From NCBI GenBank assembly GCA_023251255.1, contig JAHEZD010000039.1, forward strand, positions 1 to 49,540: a DNA stretch of 49,540 nt. Reading direction: 5' to 3'. Position numbers and translations under genes: made by a program. The DNA is from Chitinophagaceae bacterium (lineage in GTDB: Bacteria; Bacteroidota; Bacteroidia; Chitinophagales; Chitinophagaceae). Below, piece after piece: positions 37,549 to 44,809 of this stretch; the stretch's first letter is position 1; the number at the start of each line of letters is the position of its first letter. A model generated the notes under the pieces. The model was not told the origin of the DNA and searched no databases. It saw only the letters and a program-made list of their open reading frames with translations.

Positions 37549-37746
37549 ATGAAAATTAGGATATCAACTATTGCAATGGCCTTCCTGCTGATTGCTTTTT
37601 TCCTGCCAACCCTGCTACATGCCCAGGTGCCGGGCTTTACTGACGATGTTACGGATGACGTGCCCATTGATGGGGGACTGTCCTTATTGGTAGCCGCAGG
37701 TGTAGGTTATGGGGCTAAGAAATTAAGGTCAAGAAAAAAGGGGTAG
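37549..37746 (+). CDS. Short exported protein with PID-CTERM-like sorting tail
   Basis: 65 aa. An N-terminal signal peptide (IAMAFLLIAFFLPTLLHAQ) leaves a mature part of under 40 residues. That part has a short acidic stretch (FTDDVTDDV), then PIDGGLSLLVAAGVGYGAKK, a hydrophobic segment and a basic end (LRSRKKG). The order PIDGG, membrane helix, Arg/Lys cluster is the layout of the short Bacteroidota C-terminal sorting tails called PID-CTERM, thought to be processed by an exosortase-type enzyme. No exosortase gene is in this window. It follows the giant adhesin gene behind a hairpin, and its TAG lies inside an inverted copy of the palindromic element. Role unknown. Confidence 0.7.
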   Translation: MKIRISTIAMAFLLIAFFLPTLLHAQVPGFTDDVTDDVPIDGGLSLLVAAGVGYGAKKLRSRKKG

Positions 37747-37825
37747 TGACCCAGTTTGAAAAGTAAGTGTCAGCCTGGCCCCCGAATAGTCGGGATTTTC
37801 AACTTGTCGAAGGCGATTTTGTATC
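37743..37825 (-). mobile_element. Inverted partial copy of the palindromic element, with inserted hairpin
   Basis: Read on the minus strand it reproduces the right half of the 31177-31283 element and its flank (GATACAAAATCGCCTTCGAC, then CTGACACTTACTTTTCAAAC and GTCACTAC), but about 25 bases including the small hairpin CCCGAATAGTCGGG are inserted in the middle. It begins within the stop codon of the 65-aa gene and is opposite in orientation to the 31.2 kb copy. Confidence 0.7.
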
Positions 37826-38630
37826 GCCAATAAAGATACTTTGGAAGCCACATCCGATAATTATCCGATACGGCAGTTACGGGAATATGAAGCAAAGCCA
37901 CCTGCTTTTGAGCAGTAAATGATTCGATAGCCAATAATTGTCCATTTACCTAAAAATCATTGTTTTATAACCTTTTGTTCCTACCTTGGGGTTAGTCTGG
38001 ATTTGATTGGTGGAATTCCCCATCGTATAATTTTTGCCCGCCTGACCATTCGGGCAGGAGTGGAACAAGGTGGAGTAGATGGCTATCGGCTTGCAGCCAA
38101 AAAAATTGTAGGGGAAAGCAGCGAATTGAATTTGGGCAGCTTCTTAACGTCTTCAAAAACTTGCTTTATGAAAATGCTTTTCCTCGTTGGATGCGTAATA
38201 GTTGCCGTTGTTTATATATATGAACGTACTTACAATTCCATCATAGGGATACGGTAAAGGAACAACGGTTTCCTCCCCACGCACCCGTTGGAAATGATAC
38301 AACGAAAGCGTCTCCGGTAACTATCGGATGCGGACGGGAACGGTTTTCTCATCATCCTAACAGATTGGATGAAAAAGGTTGCATAGTAAGCAGCAAAGCA
38401 ATCTTCATTATAAAAGTTCACTTCAAGGTTCCCGACCCAATCAGGCCCCACCGACATTTGTTCGGTTACCATTGCAGTATGCCTGCGGGGCATTATATCC
38501 ACAACAAGGAATTAACAAAAAAACATCGGGCTGCATAGCGCCAGTAGGATAGGCTGGAACAGTAATTGCATAAGTTGTCCATTAAACCTATTGTAAGCAG
38601 TACCATCATACCAGCACAAAATCGCATACC
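37747..38630. other. Gene-poor region, 884 bp
   Basis: Contains the inverted element and several short GC-rich hairpins (for example GCCCG...CGGGC near 38027-38050). No gene is convincing. The end of an 84-codon frame encodes a possible 29-aa hydrophobic peptide (ATG at 38168: KMLFLVGCVIVAVVYIYERT), which I would not call without expression data. It may be decayed or regulatory sequence. Confidence 0.5.
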
Positions 38631-38924
38631 ATGAAAAAAGGAATAATCATCGCAGCATTCACCGCAATACTGGCTGTTGTTTCAGCAAGGAGTGAGGCAC
38701 AGGTCATTGTAAAAGTAAGGCCAACAGTGGTAGTGAGGGCAAGGCCAGCAGCCCCATCCAGTGCACATATATGGATAGAACCTGAATATGTGTACCGAAA
38801 CGGTAACTATGTAATGGTAGACGGCTATTGGACCCCAGCAAGACCGGGCTTCAGGCATGTACCAGGCCATTGGCAACGCAGGCGAGGCGGCTATGTTTGG
38901 ATACCCGGACATTGGAGAAGGTAA
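38631..38924 (+). CDS. Small secreted YXWGXW-repeat-type protein
   Basis: 97 aa. Signal peptide (GIIIAAFTAILAVVSARSEAQ) followed by a Val/Arg-rich stretch (VRPTVVVRARPAAP) and aromatic-rich repeats: YVMVDGYWTPARPGFRHVPG and YVWIPGHWRR. The W.PG.W spacing is that of the YXWGXW repeat family, small exported proteins of unknown function common in Bacteroidota and Proteobacteria. Monocistronic by appearance: about 880 bp of sparse sequence precede it and a terminator-like hairpin follows, shared with the convergent PaaK-like gene. Confidence 0.75.
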   Translation: MKKGIIIAAFTAILAVVSARSEAQVIVKVRPTVVVRARPAAPSSAHIWIEPEYVYRNGNYVMVDGYWTPARPGFRHVPGHWQRRRGGYVWIPGHWRR

Positions 38925-38956
38925 GGCCAAATTTTTTGTAGTGAATCGTTAAAATT

Positions 38957-38988
38957 AAGGCTCCGTCCAGTTATGGATGGGGCTTTTT
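38957..38988. terminator. Shared terminator between convergent genes
   Basis: AAGGCTCCGTCCA pairs (with G-U pairs) with TGGATGGGGCTT around a 4-nt loop, followed by TTTTAA on the plus strand. The loop contains the stop codon of the minus-strand PaaK-like gene. Confidence 0.6.
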
Positions 38989-40401
38989 AATGGTGGAAAT
39001 CACCGCCTTGATCTTCCCATTGTTCGTTTTGGGCAAATCGTCCACTTCTTCAATGATCACTTCCACATCACCCAATTGGCTATGCACCCTGGCAATGATC
39101 ATTTTCCGCTCCTCCGCTGCAAGCTTATCATCAGGCACTATTTTAAGGGTGATGGTTTCTAGGGAATTTTGTACCACCTGCGCCATCTTCACCGTCTTCA
39201 GTCCCACGAAAATGCCATGGAAGCGTACCATTTCCCTGCCATCCCTCCCATACACCACATCCTCTATACGGCCCACAATTTCCTGCACCACGGGCATCTG
39301 CCTGCCGCAATTGCATGGCTTATCGCTCAATACAATCTGGTCACCAATCCTGTAACGTATCAATGGCTGGTCATGGTTTAAAAAGCCCGTGCAGTAAACA
39401 GTACCTATTTCGCCAGCGGCCACGGGTTGCAGTGCATCGTCCAGCACTTCAATGATACCGCAATCCGGACTGATGTGCAGGCTGCCATGTTCACATTCAG
39501 AAATCAGCCCGCAGTATTCCATCCCGCTCCAGCTATCAAACACTTTGCATTGGTAAACCTCGCCCATCACCTTCCGCATGTCAGCAGTCAGTTTCTCGCT
39601 TGAGGTAAGCACGGCCTTCAATGGTGGTGGCACCAGCCCCGCCTGCTGGAACATCCTCGCCAGTATATAGTTGCTCATGGCATACCCCGTCATGTAATCA
39701 ATCCGGTATTTGCTGAAAGCCTCAAAATAGTCCCCGATGTTTGCAGGACTGATATGGTAGGCAGAAAAGTACACCTGCTTCTCAAAGTAATTGTAGCGGT
39801 AGAAAGGCGCCCTGCCCTCCCCATCTGTCACCACCCTGCGCCCACCGATCATGCCACGGCTATTGTTCCTGCCCACGCCTGCCCAGTTCTTGATCCTGGC
39901 CTCGCTAAGGGCAAAATAGCGCTGGTGCATATCGTCCGAATAGCAGATCTGTACGGGCGTGCCCGTACTGCCACTGGAACTGTGGAAGCTGCCGTTCTTT
40001 TCCCTTGTATGCGCCATTAGGGTGGTAGTGCCAAATTTCCGCACATCCTCCTTTGACGTGATGGGCAACCGGTCCAGTTTGCTGGGGTCTATATTTTCCA
40101 GCATGGCCTCGGTAAGTCCCGCCTCCTGGAATTTTTGCTGGTAGTAGGGTACTTGCTTAAAAGCATGGAGCAGTATTTTTTTCAATTGCATGGCTTCATA
40201 ATCCGCCCATTCCTGCTGCGTAAAAGCCTCCCTTTCCTTGGCGGCATGGTATTCCCTTTCAAAAATGCCACCATAGCGCTTCTTCTTCCAGCCGTACCCA
40301 TAGGCCGACACCATAATGTTCTGGAACCAGACAGGGCTTAGGTCATAAATTTTATTGTAGATAGCCAAAGCAGGAAATTTAGGTATGAAAATACGGTACA
40401 A
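38971..40401 (-). CDS. PaaK/CapK-like adenylate-forming enzyme (phenylacetate--CoA ligase family)
   Basis: 476 aa. ANL-superfamily features: P-loop SSSGSTGTPVQ near residue 142, motif YMTGYAMSNYIL near 230, SWSGMEYCGLISECEHG near 295 (A5-type region), and LIRYRIGDQIVLSD near 345 with the conserved Asp. The last 90 residues form the small mobile domain, including the near-terminal lysine in TNNGKIKAVIS. Members adenylate aromatic or other carboxylic acids and often pass them to CoA; CapK-type relatives work in capsule or secondary metabolite pathways. The start at 40401 is a TTG with a stop just upstream (ATG alternative about 29 codons in). The first residues (IPKFPALAIYNKIYDLSPVW) look like real family sequence, so the long form is preferred. 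Confidence 0.8.
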   Translation of the reverse strand: MYRIFIPKFPALAIYNKIYDLSPVWFQNIMVSAYGYGWKKKRYGGIFEREYHAAKEREAFTQQEWADYEAMQLKKILLHAFKQVPYYQQKFQEAGLTEAMLENIDPSKLDRLPITSKEDVRKFGTTTLMAHTREKNGSFHSSSGSTGTPVQICYSDDMHQRYFALSEARIKNWAGVGRNNSRGMIGGRRVVTDGEGRAPFYRYNYFEKQVYFSAYHISPANIGDYFEAFSKYRIDYMTGYAMSNYILARMFQQAGLVPPPLKAVLTSSEKLTADMRKVMGEVYQCKVFDSWSGMEYCGLISECEHGSLHISPDCGIIEVLDDALQPVAAGEIGTVYCTGFLNHDQPLIRYRIGDQIVLSDKPCNCGRQMPVVQEIVGRIEDVVYGRDGREMVRFHGIFVGLKTVKMAQVVQNSLETITLKIVPDDKLAAEERKMIIARVHSQLGDVEVIIEEVDDLPKTNNGKIKAVISTIKKPHP

Positions 40402-40710
40402 ATAAAATGAATTGCTGATTAAATACTACAATGGAAACAAGCAAAGGGAAACAGGCAATGAAATACTCGCACACGAATTAACCTGTCAACCAATTTTTGC
40501 CAGATAACTGGATTATTCAAGGCCAGGGTTGCCTATAAGAAATTGCTTGAGGGCTTTAGGTGAGAGAATGAACGTTCATTACTAAAGTATTGCAAGGTTG
40601 TTCGCAATGCAGTAAATAGAAATTGGTATTTTATTAAATAGAAATAGCTGCCCTAGTTTGGAATAAGCCCCTGCTTAGCACAATTCAAAAGAGAATGTTC
40701 AACAACCGAG
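40402..40710. other. Intergenic region upstream of the PaaK-like gene, 309 bp
   Basis: AT-rich. Contains the 14-bp palindrome at 40567-40580; nothing else recognised. Confidence 0.5.
40567..40580. promoter_or_regulatory. 14-bp palindrome, TetR-family operator-like
   Basis: AATGAACGTTCATT is a perfect palindrome of the type bound by many TetR/AcrR regulators. On the minus strand it follows TACTTTAG (one mismatch from TAnnTTTG) by a few bases, a repressor-like position for the PaaK-like gene 166 bp downstream. No TetR gene is in the window. Confidence 0.4.
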
Positions 40711-42474
40711 CTATGTAATATTCAAAAACTCCCTCGGATTATACCTAGCTATCCTATCCAGTTCCCCTTCACTTAATGCTGCCTGCAAATAGGCCAGCAT
40801 TTCCTTTTCACTTTTGTGGTTGCGCACCACATAAAAATCCGTACCAAACAGCACCCGCTTTTGCAGCACAGGATGCTGCAATGTCTGCTTCAATAAGGGG
40901 AAAATAACAGGGCTGTGTACAATATAACTGATATCCGCATAGAGATTGGGGTATTGCAGCATCATGCTGCGGATAATGCTGTACCAGTCCACATGCTTCC
41001 ATACCTGCTCCAGCACAAACATGGAATCCTGGATAGGCCCCGGTTTGGTAAAGGCAAGCCCCTGCCCGGGTTTCCGCAATAGTTGGCTGGTTAGGTCATC
41101 TCTATCGTTCTCAAAGAACTTTTGCCATTCATCATCCCCGCCAAAATGCCCAAAGCAGAGTTTAAGTTTGGATAGGTCGTGCAGCAGTTTGGTATCATCG
41201 TTTGTGTAGCCAAACAGTTCCTGTATAGCCTTGCCCTCTTTGCTTACCACAATCCGCAACAGCGGTTCCTCCACCAAACATAGGTAGTTCAATGGGTGCG
41301 TAAAATTGTTGATGAAATCCCTGTTTTTCAGCTCCGGCAGCAGCAGTGGCCTGCAAGTGCTGTTACCATCCGCTTGTTGGAACACGGGATGGTGGCCCCA
41401 TTCCTTTTTCTTCGTGCCCCTATAAAAAATGGTGCCACGGATGGCATGGGTCATAATGGGCAGTTGGTGGTCGGCAGCATATTTCCATAAGGGCAATAAG
41501 GCCCCGTCAAAAGGGTAATAGCCCAATGCAGGATAGATCTTGAAGCCACTGAAGTTTTCCTTCTCCAGGTAGTCCTTGATAAAACAATCCTTTAATTCCA
41601 CTGTTCCTGGATTGCCCATCTTCCAATCAAAGAATACCTGTGTGCCCACCAGCTTCCTCCTTGGGTCAATAAAGATGAAAGGGTAGGCACAGTCCTTGTA
41701 TTTTTTGTTCCTTTTGATAACGGCCAGTTCCCGCATCTGCACAGCATAGTCCCCTTCATTGGGCACAGTGCCTGCATCCATGAAAGCCATGTCCATGGGC
41801 AGCAGTACAAAGCCCGAGCCTATAGGGTACTGGTCCTTTAGTTTAATGAATATCCTGCCCTGTTGCCGGTAGTAAGCAAAACGCCCGATATTGAGATAAC
41901 GGGCCATGAACTGTACCGTTTTTTCATTGGGCAATAAACTAAGGAACCCCCACATTTTCTTGAGCAGGAACCAGAGCAGTTTCCTTCCCCATGCAATAAA
42001 GAAAATGGTAAACAGTACCACCCCCAGCTTCAATAAAAAGCTATGCGGTAAAAAAAGCAGGCGCCTGTTATTTAACCAAATAACCGCTTTGGCAATGGCA
42101 TCCCTAGTTTGTGGATTGGGCTTGATGAAAAGATGGGTAAGCCAATTGAACACATACACCACCGCATGGTAGGAAATCACCAAATTGATCAGTGCATTGA
42201 TGAACGACAGGGGGGAGTGCCTCAGGATAAAGGAACGGTAAGTATAAAAAGTTTCCTGTAGCCGCTTGTACCATAGCTGGTGCTTCCATTGGTTGGGGCT
42301 GACTGGGCTGAGGTACCACCACCTGCAAAGCTTCAAGATGAACGGGATGGTCAGCCATTTGTACAAGGGGTAGGGCAGGAATGTTTTGGCTAGGTAGGGC
42401 GGAAGGTTGGCACCCACAAAAACATGCGTATGGCAGTTGATGATGGGCGGTTGGGTGCTGTTGGATAGGCTCAT
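40711..42474 (-). CDS. Membrane-associated amidohydrolase family protein with large insert
   Basis: 587 aa. Amidohydrolase_2-type metal-site motifs are present but far apart: IINCHTHVFV with H15 and H17 at the N-terminus, FKIYPALGYYPFDG near 310, PIMTHAIRGTIF near 345 (metal His), LCFGHFGG near 440 (metal His) and VLFGTDFYVV near 550 (catalytic Asp). Between H17 and about residue 250 lies an unusual insert with at least two hydrophobic segments (INALINLVISYHAVVYVF and LLKLGVVLFTIFFIAW), suggesting membrane attachment. Ordinary members of this family are soluble and about 300-350 aa. Acts probably by metal-dependent hydrolysis or decarboxylation; the substrate is unknown. It lies upstream of the PaaK-like gene on the same strand, 309 bp away. 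Confidence 0.75.
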   Translation of the reverse strand: MSLSNSTQPPIINCHTHVFVGANLPPYLAKTFLPYPLYKWLTIPFILKLCRWWYLSPVSPNQWKHQLWYKRLQETFYTYRSFILRHSPLSFINALINLVISYHAVVYVFNWLTHLFIKPNPQTRDAIAKAVIWLNNRRLLFLPHSFLLKLGVVLFTIFFIAWGRKLLWFLLKKMWGFLSLLPNEKTVQFMARYLNIGRFAYYRQQGRIFIKLKDQYPIGSGFVLLPMDMAFMDAGTVPNEGDYAVQMRELAVIKRNKKYKDCAYPFIFIDPRRKLVGTQVFFDWKMGNPGTVELKDCFIKDYLEKENFSGFKIYPALGYYPFDGALLPLWKYAADHQLPIMTHAIRGTIFYRGTKKKEWGHHPVFQQADGNSTCRPLLLPELKNRDFINNFTHPLNYLCLVEEPLLRIVVSKEGKAIQELFGYTNDDTKLLHDLSKLKLCFGHFGGDDEWQKFFENDRDDLTSQLLRKPGQGLAFTKPGPIQDSMFVLEQVWKHVDWYSIIRSMMLQYPNLYADISYIVHSPVIFPLLKQTLQHPVLQKRVLFGTDFYVVRNHKSEKEMLAYLQAALSEGELDRIARYNPREFLNIT

Positions 42475-42724
42475 AAGCTAGGTTGATGGCATTAAGGTAG
42501 TACTTAGTTCCCAAAAAAGAAAGCAATCAGCAGTTATTGTTGAATGGACCAATCTGTTAAGTAGGCAGGTTTTACCTGCCTTAACCATAGGTTCAATATT
42601 GATTGGCCTCCAATAAATGGAACAGGTTCCCCGGTAAAGAAGTAAATAGCGGATCATTACCGTCTTGGCTTCGTCACTGAAACACCATATTGCTGGGGGA
42701 CCGTCAAAAATTTGCCAAAAAAAG

Positions 42725-42825
42725 GGATGTCACCTAAAATTTTTTTTTGCAACCTGTCACCTAACCCAAGGTCACCAAAAATTTGTCACCAAAAAAAATG
42801 TGACTAAAAAATGTGACAAAAATGA
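42725..42825. repeat. GTCAC/GTGAC repeat patch with poly-A spacers
   Basis: GTCACC occurs four times in direct orientation and GTGAC twice inverted, separated by A/T runs. TTTGTCAC (42782-42789) pairs exactly with GTGACAAA (42813-42820). The core GTCACCAAAAAAAATGT is nearly the same as GTCACAAAAAAAATGT in the 15.5 kb patch, so the two belong to one repeat family. Confidence 0.65.
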
Positions 42826-42913
42826 TGTGCATCCCCAACATGGAACCTCCAACAATTTTCTCCTCCATCAATCCATCCCCGATAGGTAACCTCCCGCGTC
42901 CTCCTCCATCAAT

Positions 42914-42950
42914 CACCAATTAACCAGTTAACCAATTAACTAATTAACCC
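42914..42950 (+). repeat. AATTAACC-type short tandem tract
   Basis: Four imperfect 8-9 bp units built on (A/G)TTAAC(C/T)(A): a simple-sequence tract of unknown role. Confidence 0.5.
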
Positions 42951-42990
42951 CCTTCCAAACAGCATGTTTCCGTATAATTACGGCCCCCTT

Positions 42991-43071
42991 TAAGTGCTAC
43001 CACGCATACAAATAAGTACTGCCACGTATAGGCCATAAGTGGTGCCACTTACCCGGCATAAGTAGTACTAC
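42991..43071 (+). promoter_or_regulatory. Four-copy direct-repeat array upstream of the decarboxylase operon
   Basis: TAAGTGCTACCAC, TAAGTACTGCCAC, TAAGTGGTGCCAC and TAAGTAGTACTAC begin at 42991, 43013, 43036 and 43059, a regular 22-23 bp period (about two helical turns). Units 3 and 4 are also dyads (AAGTGGTGCCACTT and AGTAGTACTACT). The last copy ends about 160 bp before the ATG at 43232. The regular phasing suggests cooperative binding of a transcription factor. Confidence 0.6.
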
Positions 43072-43231
43072 TGAATTTTTGGTAACCCCTTTTAAAACCC
43101 AATATTAGCTACTATTTTACATCCGCAACCGGTAATATAGAAAGGATTATTGTAATGCTTTAAACAGCAGCCGAACCTTCCATTGGCCCAGTTGCAGTTA
43201 ACCAAAACTAAACACTTAACAAACTAGGACA

Positions 43232-44788
43232 ATGCTGAATGATGAACGCTTTTATGGGCACACTGCCTTGATAGACGAAGAGCACGGCGTTGAAACAAAG
43301 GAAGGCCCCAACCCCGCAATTTTTGACCCGCAGTTGTTCCGTGAACATGCAGAAGCCATCCTCCCCACACTGGAATCCCATTTGGCCGATCATTCCATCA
43401 GGGGGCTCAAGCTGGTGGAACCCGCTATACTGTTGAGCCTTGCCAAGGACCTCATGACAAAGGAACAAGGGGCCGTGGTTCCTTTCGACAGGGAAAAGTT
43501 CAAGGCCATCATCGATTTATATATAAAGACAGGCATACAGGTACATTCACCCGGCTTCATGGGAAGGCAGTTTTCCGGTGTGGTACCATTGGCAGGTGTG
43601 GTGGATATGGTCAGTTCAATTGTCAACCAGCCTTCCTCCTTTTATGAGGCAGGCCAGTTGCCCAATGTGGCCGAGCGCATCATGGCCAACGAGTTCAACC
43701 AGTTTATCGGTTACCAGCCCGACCGTTTTACCATGATTACCACATCGGGCGGTTCGCTGGCCAATTTAACGGCCCTGCTAGCTGCCCGCAACGATAAGTT
43801 CCCAACCGTATGGAACGAGGGCCTTTGGGCATTCGAAGGGCAGCTCCGGCCCGCCATCGCCATAAGCGAGGAAGCCCATTACAGTGTCAGCAGGGCTGCA
43901 GGCATATTGGGCATAGGGGAGAACCAATTGGTGCGCCTGCCCATTAACCAGGCAGGGCAGATAGATATAACCAAAGTGCCACAAGCATTGGAAGCTGCCG
44001 AACAACGTGGCCTCAAGGTATTCTGCATGGTTGCTTCTGCAGGTACCACTTCCATGGGTGCTTTCGATGATATAGACCAACTGGCAGATATTGCTGGCAC
44101 CAAGGATATTTGGCTGCACATAGATGGGGCCCATGGCGGCAGCCTACTGGTATCCGATGAACTGCGGCACAAGCTCAAGGGCATCCAGAAGGCAGATTCC
44201 CTTACTTGGGATGCCCATAAAATGCTCTTTGTACCATCGCCCTGTTCGCTGCTCTTCTACAGGAACAAGGAAAAAAGCTATGCGGCATTCAAGCAGGTGG
44301 CCAGTTATGTATTTGAGAAGGAACCGAATATCTATACCGAATTCGATAGTGCCGAAAAGAATTTCGAATGCACCAAAAGGCCCATGATCATGAACCTCTG
44401 GGTACTATGGGCACTGCATGGAAGGGCCCTGTTTTCCAATAAGGTGGACCACCTTTGCAAGTTGGCCAGGCATGCCTGCCGCATACTGGAAAAGGAGCCG
44501 GATTTCCAGGTACTGCACCAACCGGAGTCCAACATACTCTGCTTCAGGTACCTACCGAAGGAACTGGACAATTACAGTATTGCCGATTTCCAAGTGGAGA
44601 TCAGGAACAGGGTATGCAAGCACGGCCAGTTCTTCATTTCAAAAGTGGACATCCATGGTGAAAGTGCATTGAGGGTAGTGTTCATGAACCACGAAATAAA
44701 AATGTCGCATTTCCGCATGCTGCTGCAGGCAGTGGTGAAATCCGGACAGCAGGTCATCAATGAATATCAACAGCATCCAAAACAATAA
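43232..44788 (+). CDS. PLP-dependent group II amino acid decarboxylase
   Basis: 518 aa. Fold-type I features: TTSGGSLANLTALLAARN near 170 (phosphate-binding Gly-rich segment), WLHIDGAHGGSLL near 290 with the Asp that pairs with the pyridine nitrogen, and SLTWDAHKMLFVPSPCSLL with K330 as the PLP lysine. These place it with aromatic amino acid, glutamate and diaminobutyrate decarboxylases; substrate cannot be fixed from sequence. Likely cytoplasmic homodimer making an amine from an amino acid. First gene of an apparent six-gene operon (21 bp to the next gene) behind the TAAGT array. Pairing with an adenylate-forming enzyme suggests the amine, or an acid joined to it, enters a conjugation step (inference). 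Confidence 0.9.
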   Translation: MLNDERFYGHTALIDEEHGVETKEGPNPAIFDPQLFREHAEAILPTLESHLADHSIRGLKLVEPAILLSLAKDLMTKEQGAVVPFDREKFKAIIDLYIKTGIQVHSPGFMGRQFSGVVPLAGVVDMVSSIVNQPSSFYEAGQLPNVAERIMANEFNQFIGYQPDRFTMITTSGGSLANLTALLAARNDKFPTVWNEGLWAFEGQLRPAIAISEEAHYSVSRAAGILGIGENQLVRLPINQAGQIDITKVPQALEAAEQRGLKVFCMVASAGTTSMGAFDDIDQLADIAGTKDIWLHIDGAHGGSLLVSDELRHKLKGIQKADSLTWDAHKMLFVPSPCSLLFYRNKEKSYAAFKQVASYVFEKEPNIYTEFDSAEKNFECTKRPMIMNLWVLWALHGRALFSNKVDHLCKLARHACRILEKEPDFQVLHQPESNILCFRYLPKELDNYSIADFQVEIRNRVCKHGQFFISKVDIHGESALRVVFMNHEIKMSHFRMLLQAVVKSGQQVINEYQQHPKQ

Positions 44789-44809
44789 AACAAACGATTC
44801 AATCAAGCA

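Larger units (their letters stand above)
42475..43231. other. Intergenic region, 757 bp, rich in repeats
   Basis: Divergent region between the amidohydrolase and the decarboxylase operon. In order: the GTCAC repeat patch (42725-42825), a direct repeat CTCCTCCATCAATC at 42860 and 42901, a short AATTAACC tandem tract (42914-42950) and the four-copy TAAGT array (42991-43071). No gene is supported. Confidence 0.6.

Noticed and set aside
38003-38257. 84-aa open frame and its 29-aa hydrophobic end
   Set aside because: Non-ATG start, passes through hairpin repeats, no family features; only the last 29 codons could be a membrane peptide.
38230-38502. 90-aa minus-strand frame
   Set aside because: Odd composition, no motif, overlaps a gene-poor repeat region.
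42665-42889. 74-aa open frame
   Set aside because: Read-through of the GTCAC/poly-A repeat patch.
42991-43071. CRISPR-like array
   Set aside because: Repeats are only about 13 bp and degenerate with 9-10 bp gaps; no cas genes; fits an operator array better.
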